NCBI GenBank assembly: GCA_020058465.1
Contig: JAGVDZ010000134.1
Coordinates: forward strand, 1-12,474
Length of the DNA stretch: 12,474 bases
Direction: 5' to 3'
Origin: Parachlamydiales bacterium
Lineage (GTDB): Bacteria > Chlamydiota > Chlamydiia > Chlamydiales > SM23-39
The position numbers and the translations under genes are program-made. The notes below the pieces were generated by a model. The model searched no databases, had not been told where the DNA came from, and saw nothing but the letters and a program-made list of their open reading frames with translations. Positions within the stretch are counted from its first letter, which is position 1; the number at the start of each line of letters is the position of its first letter. Of the stretch, positions 6,315 through 12,474 are shown one piece after another.

Positions 6315-6800
6315 TCAACAAACTGCCGACCCCAGCACATTCTTCGCAGCAGAAGCCTCTTCTCCAATCGATTGGATCGCATCAATGAGCTCCTGAAGCT
6401 CTTGAAACCGCTTATACACGCAAGCAAACCGGATATAGGCCACAACATCTGTTTTTTGCAAGCGTGCCATCACCATATCTCCAAGCTGCTGACTTTCAAT
6501 CTCTCGAATTCCCCTTCCTAGGAGGTCTGCCTTAATTGCATGCGCAAGATCTCTTACCTGGTCATGGCTAATCCGAGTATAACGGCAGGCTGCATCTAAA
6601 CCCCGGATCAGTTTATCTTCACAAAAATCTTGGTAAGTGCCGTCTCTTTTTTTCACCTGTAGGCTAATATCGATCGTTTCAAAGGTGGTGAACCGTACTC
6701 CACAGCAACCACATTCCCTACGGCGGCGAATCGCATTGTCCATAGCTTCTCTAGAATCAGTGACCTTGAGATCACGATCGCCACAAAAAGGACATTTCAT
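6315..6800 (-). CDS. nrdR: Transcriptional repressor NrdR
   Basis: NrdR is a zinc-finger/ATP-cone regulator that represses ribonucleotide reductase genes according to cellular (d)ATP. The 161-aa protein, of normal length, starts MKCPFCGDRDLKVTDSRE, with Cys3, Cys6, Cys30 and Cys33 forming the zinc ribbon and RRRRECGCCGVRFTTFE (26-41) as the DNA-binding signature. The ATP-cone follows at about 46-136: VKKRDGTYQDF, EDKLIRGLDAACR (61-73) and YIRFACVYKRFQ (122-133). The start at 6800 is set by the conserved MKCPFC, by a strong GGGAGGG Shine-Dalgarno site at 6805-6811 and by the ATGA overlap with the permease stop; an open frame extending upstream to 6980 is permease sequence read in another frame. 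No NrdR box was found in the window; its targets are presumably elsewhere. Confidence 0.95.
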   Translation of the reverse strand: MKCPFCGDRDLKVTDSREAMDNAIRRRRECGCCGVRFTTFETIDISLQVKKRDGTYQDFCEDKLIRGLDAACRYTRISHDQVRDLAHAIKADLLGRGIREIESQQLGDMVMARLQKTDVVAYIRFACVYKRFQELQELIDAIQSIGEEASAAKNVLGSAVC

Positions 6801-8176
6801 ACAGCCCTCCCGATCTTCCACTTTTGATAAAGAGAAAAGATAGCCACAGGTGTCAGAAGCAGTCCATTGCCCAACACAATCAGACAAGCATAGCGCCAAT
6901 GCCCTCCAACGTCGATCGTGTCCGGAGGGAATAGACTGATAAAAAAAGTTAAAAGACAACCAAACAATCCCACCGAACAAGTTAAGGTCCTAAACCCCGA
7001 CGGAATTTTGTAGACACCTCGAACGGCCTTAGGGCGCCCCAATTTCAAAGCAGCTAAAAAAAGCAACATATACATCAGGAGATATAAGCCCGTGCTCAAA
7101 GCCGTCAAAAACCAGTAAAAAGCGTTGATCGTAGGCATCAACATAAACACTAAACAAAGAAGAGATACAAACAACGCCTGCATCCACAAAATTCTCACTG
7201 GCACATCCAGATGATTCCGTTTCATCAACCAGCCTGGGAAAAACCCTTCCTGCGCAGCCTGTAAAAGACCCTTAGCAGGCGAAATGACCCAATTAATCAT
7301 GTTCCCTATGCTGCCGACAACAATCAGCCCCCCAAACAGAGGTAGCCAACCATCAAACCCCAGAGTGGCAAGAAAGTGGGAAAAAATCTGCATGATACCA
7401 TCGACTAAACGAATCTCGTCACGAGATAACCCAACGGCAATGCTCAATGATCCCAAAATCATGGTCCCCAAGAGAAGTCCAATGGAAATAGCCAAAGCTC
7501 TAGGAAAGTTTTTTTGAGGATTTTGAATGTCTGTCACATGGACACCGGCCAACTCCATACCGACATACGAAGCAATGATCGCGATCAGAGAAACCCAACT
7601 TTCTGAAGATGAGATACTTGGAACCATAGCTCTAGCGTCAAAGGAGATCGCTATAGGATGACCCTGCATCACCCAAGTCGCCCCAAGGCCAATCAAAATG
7701 ACCATGGGCACCAGGGTCCCTAAGATAGTACAAATACTATTGACTTTCGAAGAGATCCGAAGACCCCGGCTACCTAGAAAAGTCAACCCCCAAAACACGG
7801 CCAAGATGAGAGCCACCAAAAAGAGTTGGTTTTCAGCCCAATCAGGACGAACCAAATAGGCCGCTGTGCCGGCGATGAATGAGAGCATCGTCGGATACCA
7901 TACGATCGTATTGATCCACTGGAGCCAAACCGCCAAAAAGCCAAACTGGCCCCCAAAAGCATGACGGACCCACGGGAACACCCCCCCCTCTTCAGGGTAT
8001 CGGGAAGCTAACTCCGCCGCAACCATCGACACAGGAATGAGGAAAAGGATGGCACCCAAAAGAAAGAAAAAAATCAAGTGACTTCCAAAGAGAGCCGTTG
8101 CCGGCAGGTTACGAATGCTATCGATGGCGGCGACAATCAACAAGACCAGTGAAAATAGAGAAAGCTTTTCTCTCAT
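6797..8176 (-). CDS. APC-superfamily amino acid permease, glutamate:GABA antiporter-like
   Basis: A 459-aa inner-membrane transporter with about twelve hydrophobic segments spread over its full length. The first helix (7-18) is followed by LPATALFG, and the conserved APC element PEEGGVFPWVRHAFGGQFGF lies between helices 2 and 3. A further hallmark is SYVGMELAGVHVTDIQNPQKNFPRA in the middle of the protein, where the conserved Glu precedes the amphipathic loop. This pattern fits the glutamate:GABA antiporter (GadC-like) branch and related chlamydial amino acid exchangers, but the substrate cannot be read from sequence. The ATG at 8176 begins the first helix; an upstream in-frame ATG at 8260 would add 28 mostly polar residues and run into the divergent promoter region, so I reject it. 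The stop overlaps nrdR as ATGA, making this probably the first gene of the leftward cluster. The PEEGG codons contain eight consecutive G. Confidence 0.87.
   Translation of the reverse strand: MREKLSLFSLVLLIVAAIDSIRNLPATALFGSHLIFFFLLGAILFLIPVSMVAAELASRYPEEGGVFPWVRHAFGGQFGFLAVWLQWINTIVWYPTMLSFIAGTAAYLVRPDWAENQLFLVALILAVFWGLTFLGSRGLRISSKVNSICTILGTLVPMVILIGLGATWVMQGHPIAISFDARAMVPSISSSESWVSLIAIIASYVGMELAGVHVTDIQNPQKNFPRALAISIGLLLGTMILGSLSIAVGLSRDEIRLVDGIMQIFSHFLATLGFDGWLPLFGGLIVVGSIGNMINWVISPAKGLLQAAQEGFFPGWLMKRNHLDVPVRILWMQALFVSLLCLVFMLMPTINAFYWFLTALSTGLYLLMYMLLFLAALKLGRPKAVRGVYKIPSGFRTLTCSVGLFGCLLTFFISLFPPDTIDVGGHWRYACLIVLGNGLLLTPVAIFSLYQKWKIGRAV
6805..6811 (-). promoter_or_regulatory. Ribosome-binding site of nrdR
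   Basis: GGGAGGG lies four bases before the nrdR ATG at 6800, inside the last codons of the permease. It is the strongest Shine-Dalgarno match noticed in the window and fixes the nrdR start against the longer open frame upstream. Confidence 0.75.
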
Positions 8177-8296
8177 AATTACCCGAGGCCGGAATTTTAT
8201 CCTAGTTGCTCTTTTCTCAACAAGGAAGGTCTTGCAATCATACTCTAGAAAATGGTACAAGGGTGAACTCCTTATACCCCCTCTTGAGGTGTCATC
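8177..8296. promoter_or_regulatory. Divergent promoter region between permease and exported-protein genes
   Basis: This 120-base gap separates the two transcription directions, so promoters for both blocks should lie here. Rightward candidate: TTGCAA at 8232-8237, an 18-base spacer and an extended -10 TGG-TACAAG at 8253-8261, followed by GAGG at 8286-8289. Leftward candidate: TTGTTG (8218-8223) and TAAAAT (8194-8199) with an 18-base spacer, giving a leader of only about 10 bases before the permease ATG. The hexamer matches are partial; the position is the stronger argument. Confidence 0.45.
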
Positions 8297-9685
8297 ATGC
8301 GTTCTTTTTGCCTATTCTTTCTGCTCTTTACCGGCTTAGTGCATGCAAGCGTGGAGGGGAAGGTGGTGGAGTCGGTCGATACTCTCGTTGCTACCTACCC
8401 TGAGATTCTCTGGTTAAGTGAGGCAGGTGAGAGAGCCACCCAAGAGGGGATTGCGACCTCTGAAGAGCTCTTACCTTCTCAGCGTCTCTTTGGCCATAAA
8501 GAGATTGAATTTGACCGCACCCTCATGACCCTACGTGCTCTTCATCTTTTCTTAGAGGGCGGAGATCAAGCCTATGCTCTTTTAACGCAAGATCAACCAG
8601 AGTCGGTCCGTCTTTCACGTAATGCCTTCGACAAAATTCATTCTACCGGAGTCTTGCTCCTCTATTCGGGACACCAATCCCTTTCCCCTATCCTGATGAA
8701 ACAGACAATGGAGACTGCTCTAATTTTGGGAGACCTCGGGAAGACAAATGAAGCTCGACGGTTGTTAGCTGTTCATCAAGTATCTGCTCCTGATCATGAT
8801 GACTTTCTCGATGGAGCCCTCCAAGTCCTCGCCAATCATCCAGAGCTCTGCCCCTCCTTCCTCTCCCTCCCCCCAGAGGGACGCCAACTCATCTTGAGAA
8901 GTACCCACCTGGCCCATTACGGCCATATCACCCACATCGAGGGAGGTCTTTCTATGTTCCATCACCTCGAGGTGAAGGCCCCCATCCCACTTTGTGATCT
9001 CTTGTTTGACCTCTTCATTCATACGTGTGATGTCGCAGGAGCTCTCGGCCATGTGAATCCACGCTCTTCTTTGACCTACACAGAGCCGACCCATAAAGCC
9101 ATGGACGCTATGCATGATGCTGTGCTGTCGTTTGCCAAAAAGTCTGCAACCGCAAAATCGGCTCTTGAAGCTTACCTAACCAAACGGGCAGCCTGGCTTG
9201 GATTTGATCCCTCTTCCCAAGAGGGACGTATTTTAACTCGTGTAGGCACTATGCTCCGCTTGACAACTCTGGAGGAGGGGGCAGCTCTCAGGCAAGGTTG
9301 GGAGCTGCTTTCTTCCAAGGATCGAGACCTCATCACAGGCTACTTTGATCCACTTGCCTCCTCTTCCATTGTGCGCACACCCACCTATGTGCCAGCCCTC
9401 TTGGTGAACCTCGCCAATCATCCTACCCTTGGTGCAACTAAGATAGAGCGTCTGGCTAAGGTAGTGAACCTAGGCCTTCCCTTCGTAGCCAAGGTCCTCG
9501 AACAACATAGCCAAGCCCTACAGCAGGACCCGACAAGGGGGGATGTGCCTCTCTGCTTCAACCACGTAGCAGGCCAGGTCAAACAAGACCCATCGCTACT
9601 AGCCCACACTTTTCTCATCGACACAGCTAACCATATCGTAGTCATTACCCCTCCATGTACCAAGTCAACCGAGACTATCGAGTAG
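8297..9685 (+). CDS. Exported protein of unknown function, 462 aa, with HD-like His/Asp pattern
   Basis: I do not recognise this protein by name. Residues 1-17 (MRSFCLFFLLFTGLVHA) look like a signal peptide with an Ala-X-Ala-like end, so it is probably periplasmic or secreted; no further membrane helix is evident. The mature part is mostly helical by composition. Its middle is rich in His and Asp: ALILGDLGKTNEARRLL (141-157), which recalls the HD-phosphohydrolase element LHDxGK with Gly for His; APDHDDFLDGAL (164-175); HLAHYGHITHIEGG (204-217); MFHHLE (220-225); and LFIHTCDVAGALGHVN (239-254). This is suggestive of a diverged metal-dependent HD-type fold, an inference of low certainty. The ATG at 8297 has GAGG seven bases upstream. 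The 3' end overlaps ispD by 31 bases, so ispD and folC are probably translated from the same mRNA. Confidence 0.8.
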   Translation: MRSFCLFFLLFTGLVHASVEGKVVESVDTLVATYPEILWLSEAGERATQEGIATSEELLPSQRLFGHKEIEFDRTLMTLRALHLFLEGGDQAYALLTQDQPESVRLSRNAFDKIHSTGVLLLYSGHQSLSPILMKQTMETALILGDLGKTNEARRLLAVHQVSAPDHDDFLDGALQVLANHPELCPSFLSLPPEGRQLILRSTHLAHYGHITHIEGGLSMFHHLEVKAPIPLCDLLFDLFIHTCDVAGALGHVNPRSSLTYTEPTHKAMDAMHDAVLSFAKKSATAKSALEAYLTKRAAWLGFDPSSQEGRILTRVGTMLRLTTLEEGAALRQGWELLSSKDRDLITGYFDPLASSSIVRTPTYVPALLVNLANHPTLGATKIERLAKVVNLGLPFVAKVLEQHSQALQQDPTRGDVPLCFNHVAGQVKQDPSLLAHTFLIDTANHIVVITPPCTKSTETIE

Positions 9686-10356
9686 GCGCAGTTCTCCTAG
9701 CTGCCGGTGAAGGGCGCCGCTTTGGAGCCTCTCATCCTAAACAATTCCAAAGCTTAGCAGGGAGGGCTGTCTTTGAGTACAGCCTCGAGGTCTTGGTCAA
9801 CTCTCCTTGGATCGACCAAGTCAATTTAGTCCTCCCCCCCTCCTATATACCCGAGCTCTCCAATGTCTCACCCAAGGTGAAGTTTGTCGAGGGGGGGGCG
9901 ACAAGACAACGCTCTTCCTACCTTGGCCTCTCCCATTTTGATCCTTGGCCCGATTTCGTCTTGATCCACGATGCTGTGCGCCCCTTCCTCACTGACGATT
10001 TAATTAAACAAAACCTCGTAGCGGCTTTTCAATACGGGGCTGTGAATACCTGTATTTCTTGCGAAGACACCCTTGTCGTAACAGAGGATGGCGACCACAT
10101 TCTCCACATTCCTCCAAGGAATCAATTTCTAAGAGGACAAACCCCTCAAACCTTTCGTTACGCCCTAATCAAAGAAGCTCATGAAAGGGCCCCCTCGGCA
10201 CTCCTTGTCACCTGCACAGATGACTGTAGTCTGGTCTTAGCTCTTGGTTATCCTGTGAACATCGTGCAAGGAGCTACGACAAATTTGAAAATCACAACCC
10301 CCTTTGACTTATCTCTTGCAGAACACCTAGTTGAACGCTCCCTCGGAGCTGTATGA
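9655..10356 (+). CDS. ispD: 2-C-methyl-D-erythritol 4-phosphate cytidylyltransferase IspD (some TarI-like features)
   Basis: IspD couples CTP with methylerythritol phosphate in the non-mevalonate isoprenoid pathway. The 233-aa protein has VLLAAGEGRRFGASHPKQF (13-31), with the nucleotide-binding loop and Lys29; EGGATRQRSS (79-88); the metal-binding IHDAVRPF (104-111); TDDCSLVLALGYPV (188-201); and NLKITTPFDLSLAEH (210-224), whose Lys contacts substrate. TDD-S is IspD-like, but EDTLVVTEDGDHIL and HIPPRNQFLRGQTPQTF (151-167) resemble ribitol-5-phosphate cytidylyltransferases (TarI), so the acceptor sugar is not fully certain. The only usable start is the ATG at 9655, inside the preceding gene. 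The stop overlaps folC as ATGA. Two homopolymer runs (C7 at 9834-9840, G8 at 9891-9898) lie in the gene. Confidence 0.88.
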   Translation: MYQVNRDYRVGAVLLAAGEGRRFGASHPKQFQSLAGRAVFEYSLEVLVNSPWIDQVNLVLPPSYIPELSNVSPKVKFVEGGATRQRSSYLGLSHFDPWPDFVLIHDAVRPFLTDDLIKQNLVAAFQYGAVNTCISCEDTLVVTEDGDHILHIPPRNQFLRGQTPQTFRYALIKEAHERAPSALLVTCTDDCSLVLALGYPVNIVQGATTNLKITTPFDLSLAEHLVERSLGAV

Positions 10357-11492
10357 CACTCAGCTGGGCCGATTTGTTAAGCCTTCCCCCAAACTCGTCC
10401 CGTATCGCAGTGATGGACAAAGCCTGCCAGCTGCTTCACTATCCTCAAAAGGCCTACCCTACAATCCATGTAGCGGGCACCAATGGGAAGGGCTCTGTCG
10501 CCACCAAAATAGCCAAAACCTTTCAATGCGCCGGCTACCGAGTAGGCCTTTACACCTCACCTCATCTCCTATCCCCTAATGAGAGGATCCAAATCAACGG
10601 TACTCCCATCGGCGATCTCCACCTCACGCGGCACCTACCACCCCACCTTACCTTTTTCGAAGCCATGACCCTTCTTGCCTTTCTTTATTTTCAGGAACAA
10701 AAAGTGGACATTGCCGTCATCGAAGTCGGCCTTGGCGGGCGTCTCGATGCTACAAATGTCATCGCACCACTGCTGTCCATTATCACTTCAATCGGCTTTG
10801 ATCACAAAGAACGTCTCGGATCTACTCTACACGAAATCGCTCTGGAAAAATATGGCATTGCCAAACCCAAAATCCCCCTCATCATCGGCCCTACCGTCCC
10901 TTCTATCCCACAACCAGATACACCCATATACTCGGTGCCTCCTACTTCATCTTGCCTCTACGACGACGAAAATCAAGCTATCGCAGAGTTGGCTCTCCGA
11001 CATCTTAGCCTATCTTTTTCACTCCCCTTATCGGCCATCCAATCAGGATTGCTCGTCAAGCCGAAAGGGCGCCTCGAGCGTCTTGCTCAACACACGCCTC
11101 CCCTTTATTTTGACGCAGCCCATAACCCTCCCGCTTTCAAAGCCTTAATCCGTGCCCTTACCTTCTTGCACCCTAATACTCAAATGCACTGGATCCTCGC
11201 CCTATCGAAAGACAAGGAGATTACGGAATGTGCCAAGATCATCTCCCCTCATGCAGCCTCCATTCGTCTACCGCACATCCCCCACCCAAGAGTGGCCCCT
11301 CCTTCAACACTTGCCTCATTGTTATTACAGAGCCATATTGATGACACCTACGCAGATGCCTACGCCGCCTTGTCCAACATGCCTCCGTCTGATATCATCC
11401 TTGTCACCGGTTCTTTCTTCATTCTGAAAGAAGCTTATCTTTGCCACTTCCGAAGAGAGTCTACACAGATGAACTCAAAAGTTGGTTTTTGA
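10353..11492 (+). CDS. folC: Folylpolyglutamate / dihydrofolate synthase FolC
   Basis: FolC is a cytoplasmic Mur-ligase-like ATP-dependent enzyme that adds glutamate to dihydropteroate and folates. Signatures in the 379-aa protein are HVAGTNGKGSVATKIAKTF (39-57) with the P-loop, GLYTSPHLLSPNERIQING (65-83), FFEAMTLLAFLYF (101-113), AVIEVGLGGRLDATN (121-135), ITSIGFDHKERLGSTLHEIA (144-163) and EKYGIAKP (165-172). The C-domain has KGRLERL (238-244), DAAHNPPAF (254-262) and VTGSFFILKEA (351-361). It is about 40 residues shorter than usual, partly because the segment between ERIQING and FFEA is contracted and partly in the central loops. The start is the ATG at 10353, overlapping the ispD stop by four bases. 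The coding strand is strikingly C- and pyrimidine-rich. It ends 22 bases from the converging epimerase gene. Confidence 0.92.
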   Translation: MTLSWADLLSLPPNSSRIAVMDKACQLLHYPQKAYPTIHVAGTNGKGSVATKIAKTFQCAGYRVGLYTSPHLLSPNERIQINGTPIGDLHLTRHLPPHLTFFEAMTLLAFLYFQEQKVDIAVIEVGLGGRLDATNVIAPLLSIITSIGFDHKERLGSTLHEIALEKYGIAKPKIPLIIGPTVPSIPQPDTPIYSVPPTSSCLYDDENQAIAELALRHLSLSFSLPLSAIQSGLLVKPKGRLERLAQHTPPLYFDAAHNPPAFKALIRALTFLHPNTQMHWILALSKDKEITECAKIISPHAASIRLPHIPHPRVAPPSTLASLLLQSHIDDTYADAYAALSNMPPSDIILVTGSFFILKEAYLCHFRRESTQMNSKVGF

Positions 11493-11514
11493 CAGTGTTG
11501 GCGGCGATTGGTAT

Positions 11515-12474
11515 TCAACTTCCCACAAAACTAGATCCTTCGCATATCAGCCAATCGACAAAATGACCAATTCCTTCTTCTAATGAAATACGAGGGCTGT
11601 ACCCTAGCCTCGTTCGACTGTAGGTCAAGTCAGCGTGAGTCGATAGGACCTCGCCTGGTTGCATTGGACCCAGCTCAATTTTCGCCTTACGCCCTAGACG
11701 CATCTCTAAAAGCTCGACCAACTGTAGCACCGAGTAAGGTCGATCGTGACCCAAGTTACAAAGATCAAGCCTAAAATCAGCGACTAAAGCCCTTTCGATC
11801 CCATCTACTATATCATCAATATAGGTGAAATCTCTCTTCATCCTCCCTTCATGATGCAGTAAGAGCGGCTTCCCCTCCAAAATCGAGCGAGCAAAATGAT
11901 AGTAGGCCATGTCAGGACGGCCCCAGGGGCCATACACTGTAAAAAATCGAAGCCCTATCGAAGGCAGCTGATATAAGTGGTGATATGTGTAAGCCATCAG
12001 CTCCCCTGCTTTTTTAGTCATCCCATAGACGTTAGTTGGCCTTTCAGTGGCATGATGCTCTGCAAAGGGGATCGATGTATTGCCACCATAGACAGATGAA
12101 GAAGAAGCATAGACAAGACGAGATCCAGGCATGGTGGCCAGGAGTTCAAAAAGGGCGATACTCCCCTGGATATTCGCTCGAACATATTCCTGGGGCGCTT
12201 GCAGAGCATGCCGCACACCCGCCTGGGCAGCTAAGTGCACAACATGCAAGATCCCCTCTTTCTCCAAGAGTCTTCTACAGGCACCTACTTCTAAAAGGTC
12301 TTTTTCTATCACATCCACACCTAAATCTCTTAAAATCTGGGCCCTTCTCCGTTTTAGACGAGGATCATAATAGGGGTGAAAGTTGTCGATACCGAATACC
12401 TTGACGTTCTGTCTAACTAAAGAACTGGCAAGATGGAACCCAATAAATCCCGCAATACCAGTGATAAAGACCGA
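11515..12474 (-). CDS. UDP-glucuronate 4-epimerase-like NAD-dependent sugar epimerase, start beyond right edge
   Basis: An extended short-chain dehydrogenase/epimerase acting on nucleotide sugars. The frame is open to the last base and lacks only the initiator Met or a few residues: the Rossmann signature ITGIAGFIGFHLA sits at the very N-terminus, so the apparent GTG start at 12318 is not the real one. Further motifs are VVHLAAQAGVRHAL, the catalytic Ser region YASSSSVYGGNTSIPF, NVYGMTKKAGE with the Tyr-X3-Lys pair, RFFTVYGPWGRPDMAYYHF, EGRMKRDFTYIDDIVDGIER and PMQPGEVLSTHAD. The YGPWGRPDMA and RDFTYIDDIV boxes are typical of UDP-glucuronate 4-epimerases, which make UDP-galacturonate for LPS or capsule; UDP-glucose 4-epimerase is less likely. 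The gene converges on folC with no room for a shared terminator outside coding sequence. Confidence 0.88.
   Translation of the reverse strand, partial: SVFITGIAGFIGFHLASSLVRQNVKVFGIDNFHPYYDPRLKRRRAQILRDLGVDVIEKDLLEVGACRRLLEKEGILHVVHLAAQAGVRHALQAPQEYVRANIQGSIALFELLATMPGSRLVYASSSSVYGGNTSIPFAEHHATERPTNVYGMTKKAGELMAYTYHHLYQLPSIGLRFFTVYGPWGRPDMAYYHFARSILEGKPLLLHHEGRMKRDFTYIDDIVDGIERALVADFRLDLCNLGHDRPYSVLQLVELLEMRLGRKAKIELGPMQPGEVLSTHADLTYSRTRLGYSPRISLEEGIGHFVDWLICEGSSFVGS

Noticed and set aside
6801..6980. N-terminal extension of nrdR by 60 codons to an ATG at 6980
   Set aside because: The added residues are permease sequence in another frame; NrdR begins at the conserved MKCPFC with a strong ribosome-binding site.
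7508..7516. Slippery heptamer A AAA AAC, in phase, in the permease gene, as a programmed frameshift site
   Set aside because: The zero frame continues as normal permease for hundreds of residues, and no alternative product of interest was seen; it simply encodes Gln-Lys-Asn.
8177..8260. N-terminal extension of the permease to an ATG at 8260
   Set aside because: It adds 28 polar residues before the first helix and crosses the divergent promoter region.
8765..9115. 116-codon minus-strand open frame opposite the exported-protein gene
   Set aside because: It is antisense to a gene with a signal peptide, a ribosome-binding site and operon coupling; no motif is seen.
10675..11148. 157-codon plus-strand open frame inside folC in another frame
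   Set aside because: FolC motifs occupy the main frame throughout; the alternative is Ser/Leu/Pro-rich, as expected from a C-rich strand.
11493..11514. Possible bidirectional terminator between folC and the epimerase gene
   Set aside because: The 22-base gap has no inverted repeat followed by a T run on either strand.
12319..12474. Start of the epimerase at the GTG at 12318
   Set aside because: The in-frame sequence upstream encodes the required NAD-binding Gly-rich motif, so the gene reaches the window edge.

Overview
The window looks like a chromosomal segment of a Gram-negative bacterium, most likely a member of the Chlamydiota outside the Chlamydiaceae. The clues are the consecutive order nrdR, dksA, lspA, which from memory matches the order in Chlamydia; a DksA that has lost most of its zinc-finger cysteines and ends much as I recall chlamydial DksA ending; and an SpoU-type RNA methylase and a SAM-dependent methyltransferase in the same neighbourhood. 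The lineage call is an inference (about 0.7). No rRNA, tRNA, CRISPR array, insertion sequence or phage gene is visible, and no stretch over 300 bases lacks a gene.

Layout. Positions 8176 down to 1 carry eleven genes on the minus strand, tightly packed and probably one or two operons: amino acid permease, nrdR, dksA, lspA, an unrecognised 231-aa protein, cinA, an RlmI-like methyltransferase, a SpoU/TrmH methyltransferase, an RluA-type pseudouridine synthase, gmhA, and lpxK (cut by the left edge). Neighbours overlap or lie within about 50 bases of each other, except for a 158-base gap between nrdR and dksA that carries a plausible dksA promoter. A 120-base divergent promoter region (8177-8296) separates this block from a plus-strand trio: an exported 462-aa protein, ispD and folC, whose reading frames overlap. 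folC converges, with only 22 bases between stop codons, on a minus-strand UDP-glucuronate 4-epimerase-like gene that lacks only its first codon or so at the right edge.

Functions. The window mixes envelope biogenesis (LpxK for lipid A, GmhA for heptose, LspA for lipoproteins, the nucleotide-sugar epimerase), isoprenoid and folate metabolism (IspD, FolC), RNA modification (three enzymes), regulation (NrdR, DksA), NAD-related housekeeping (CinA) and amino acid transport. GmhA together with a UDP-glucuronate epimerase suggests an envelope glycan more elaborate than the heptose-free LPS of Chlamydiaceae.

The points most worth a second look are the exported 462-aa protein with a degenerate HD-like His/Asp pattern, the 231-aa orphan, loop contractions in LpxK, CinA and FolC, two consecutive TTG starts at TTGA junctions, and several runs of 7-8 G or C inside coding sequence. 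I see no clear new defence or mobile system; most of the window is housekeeping.
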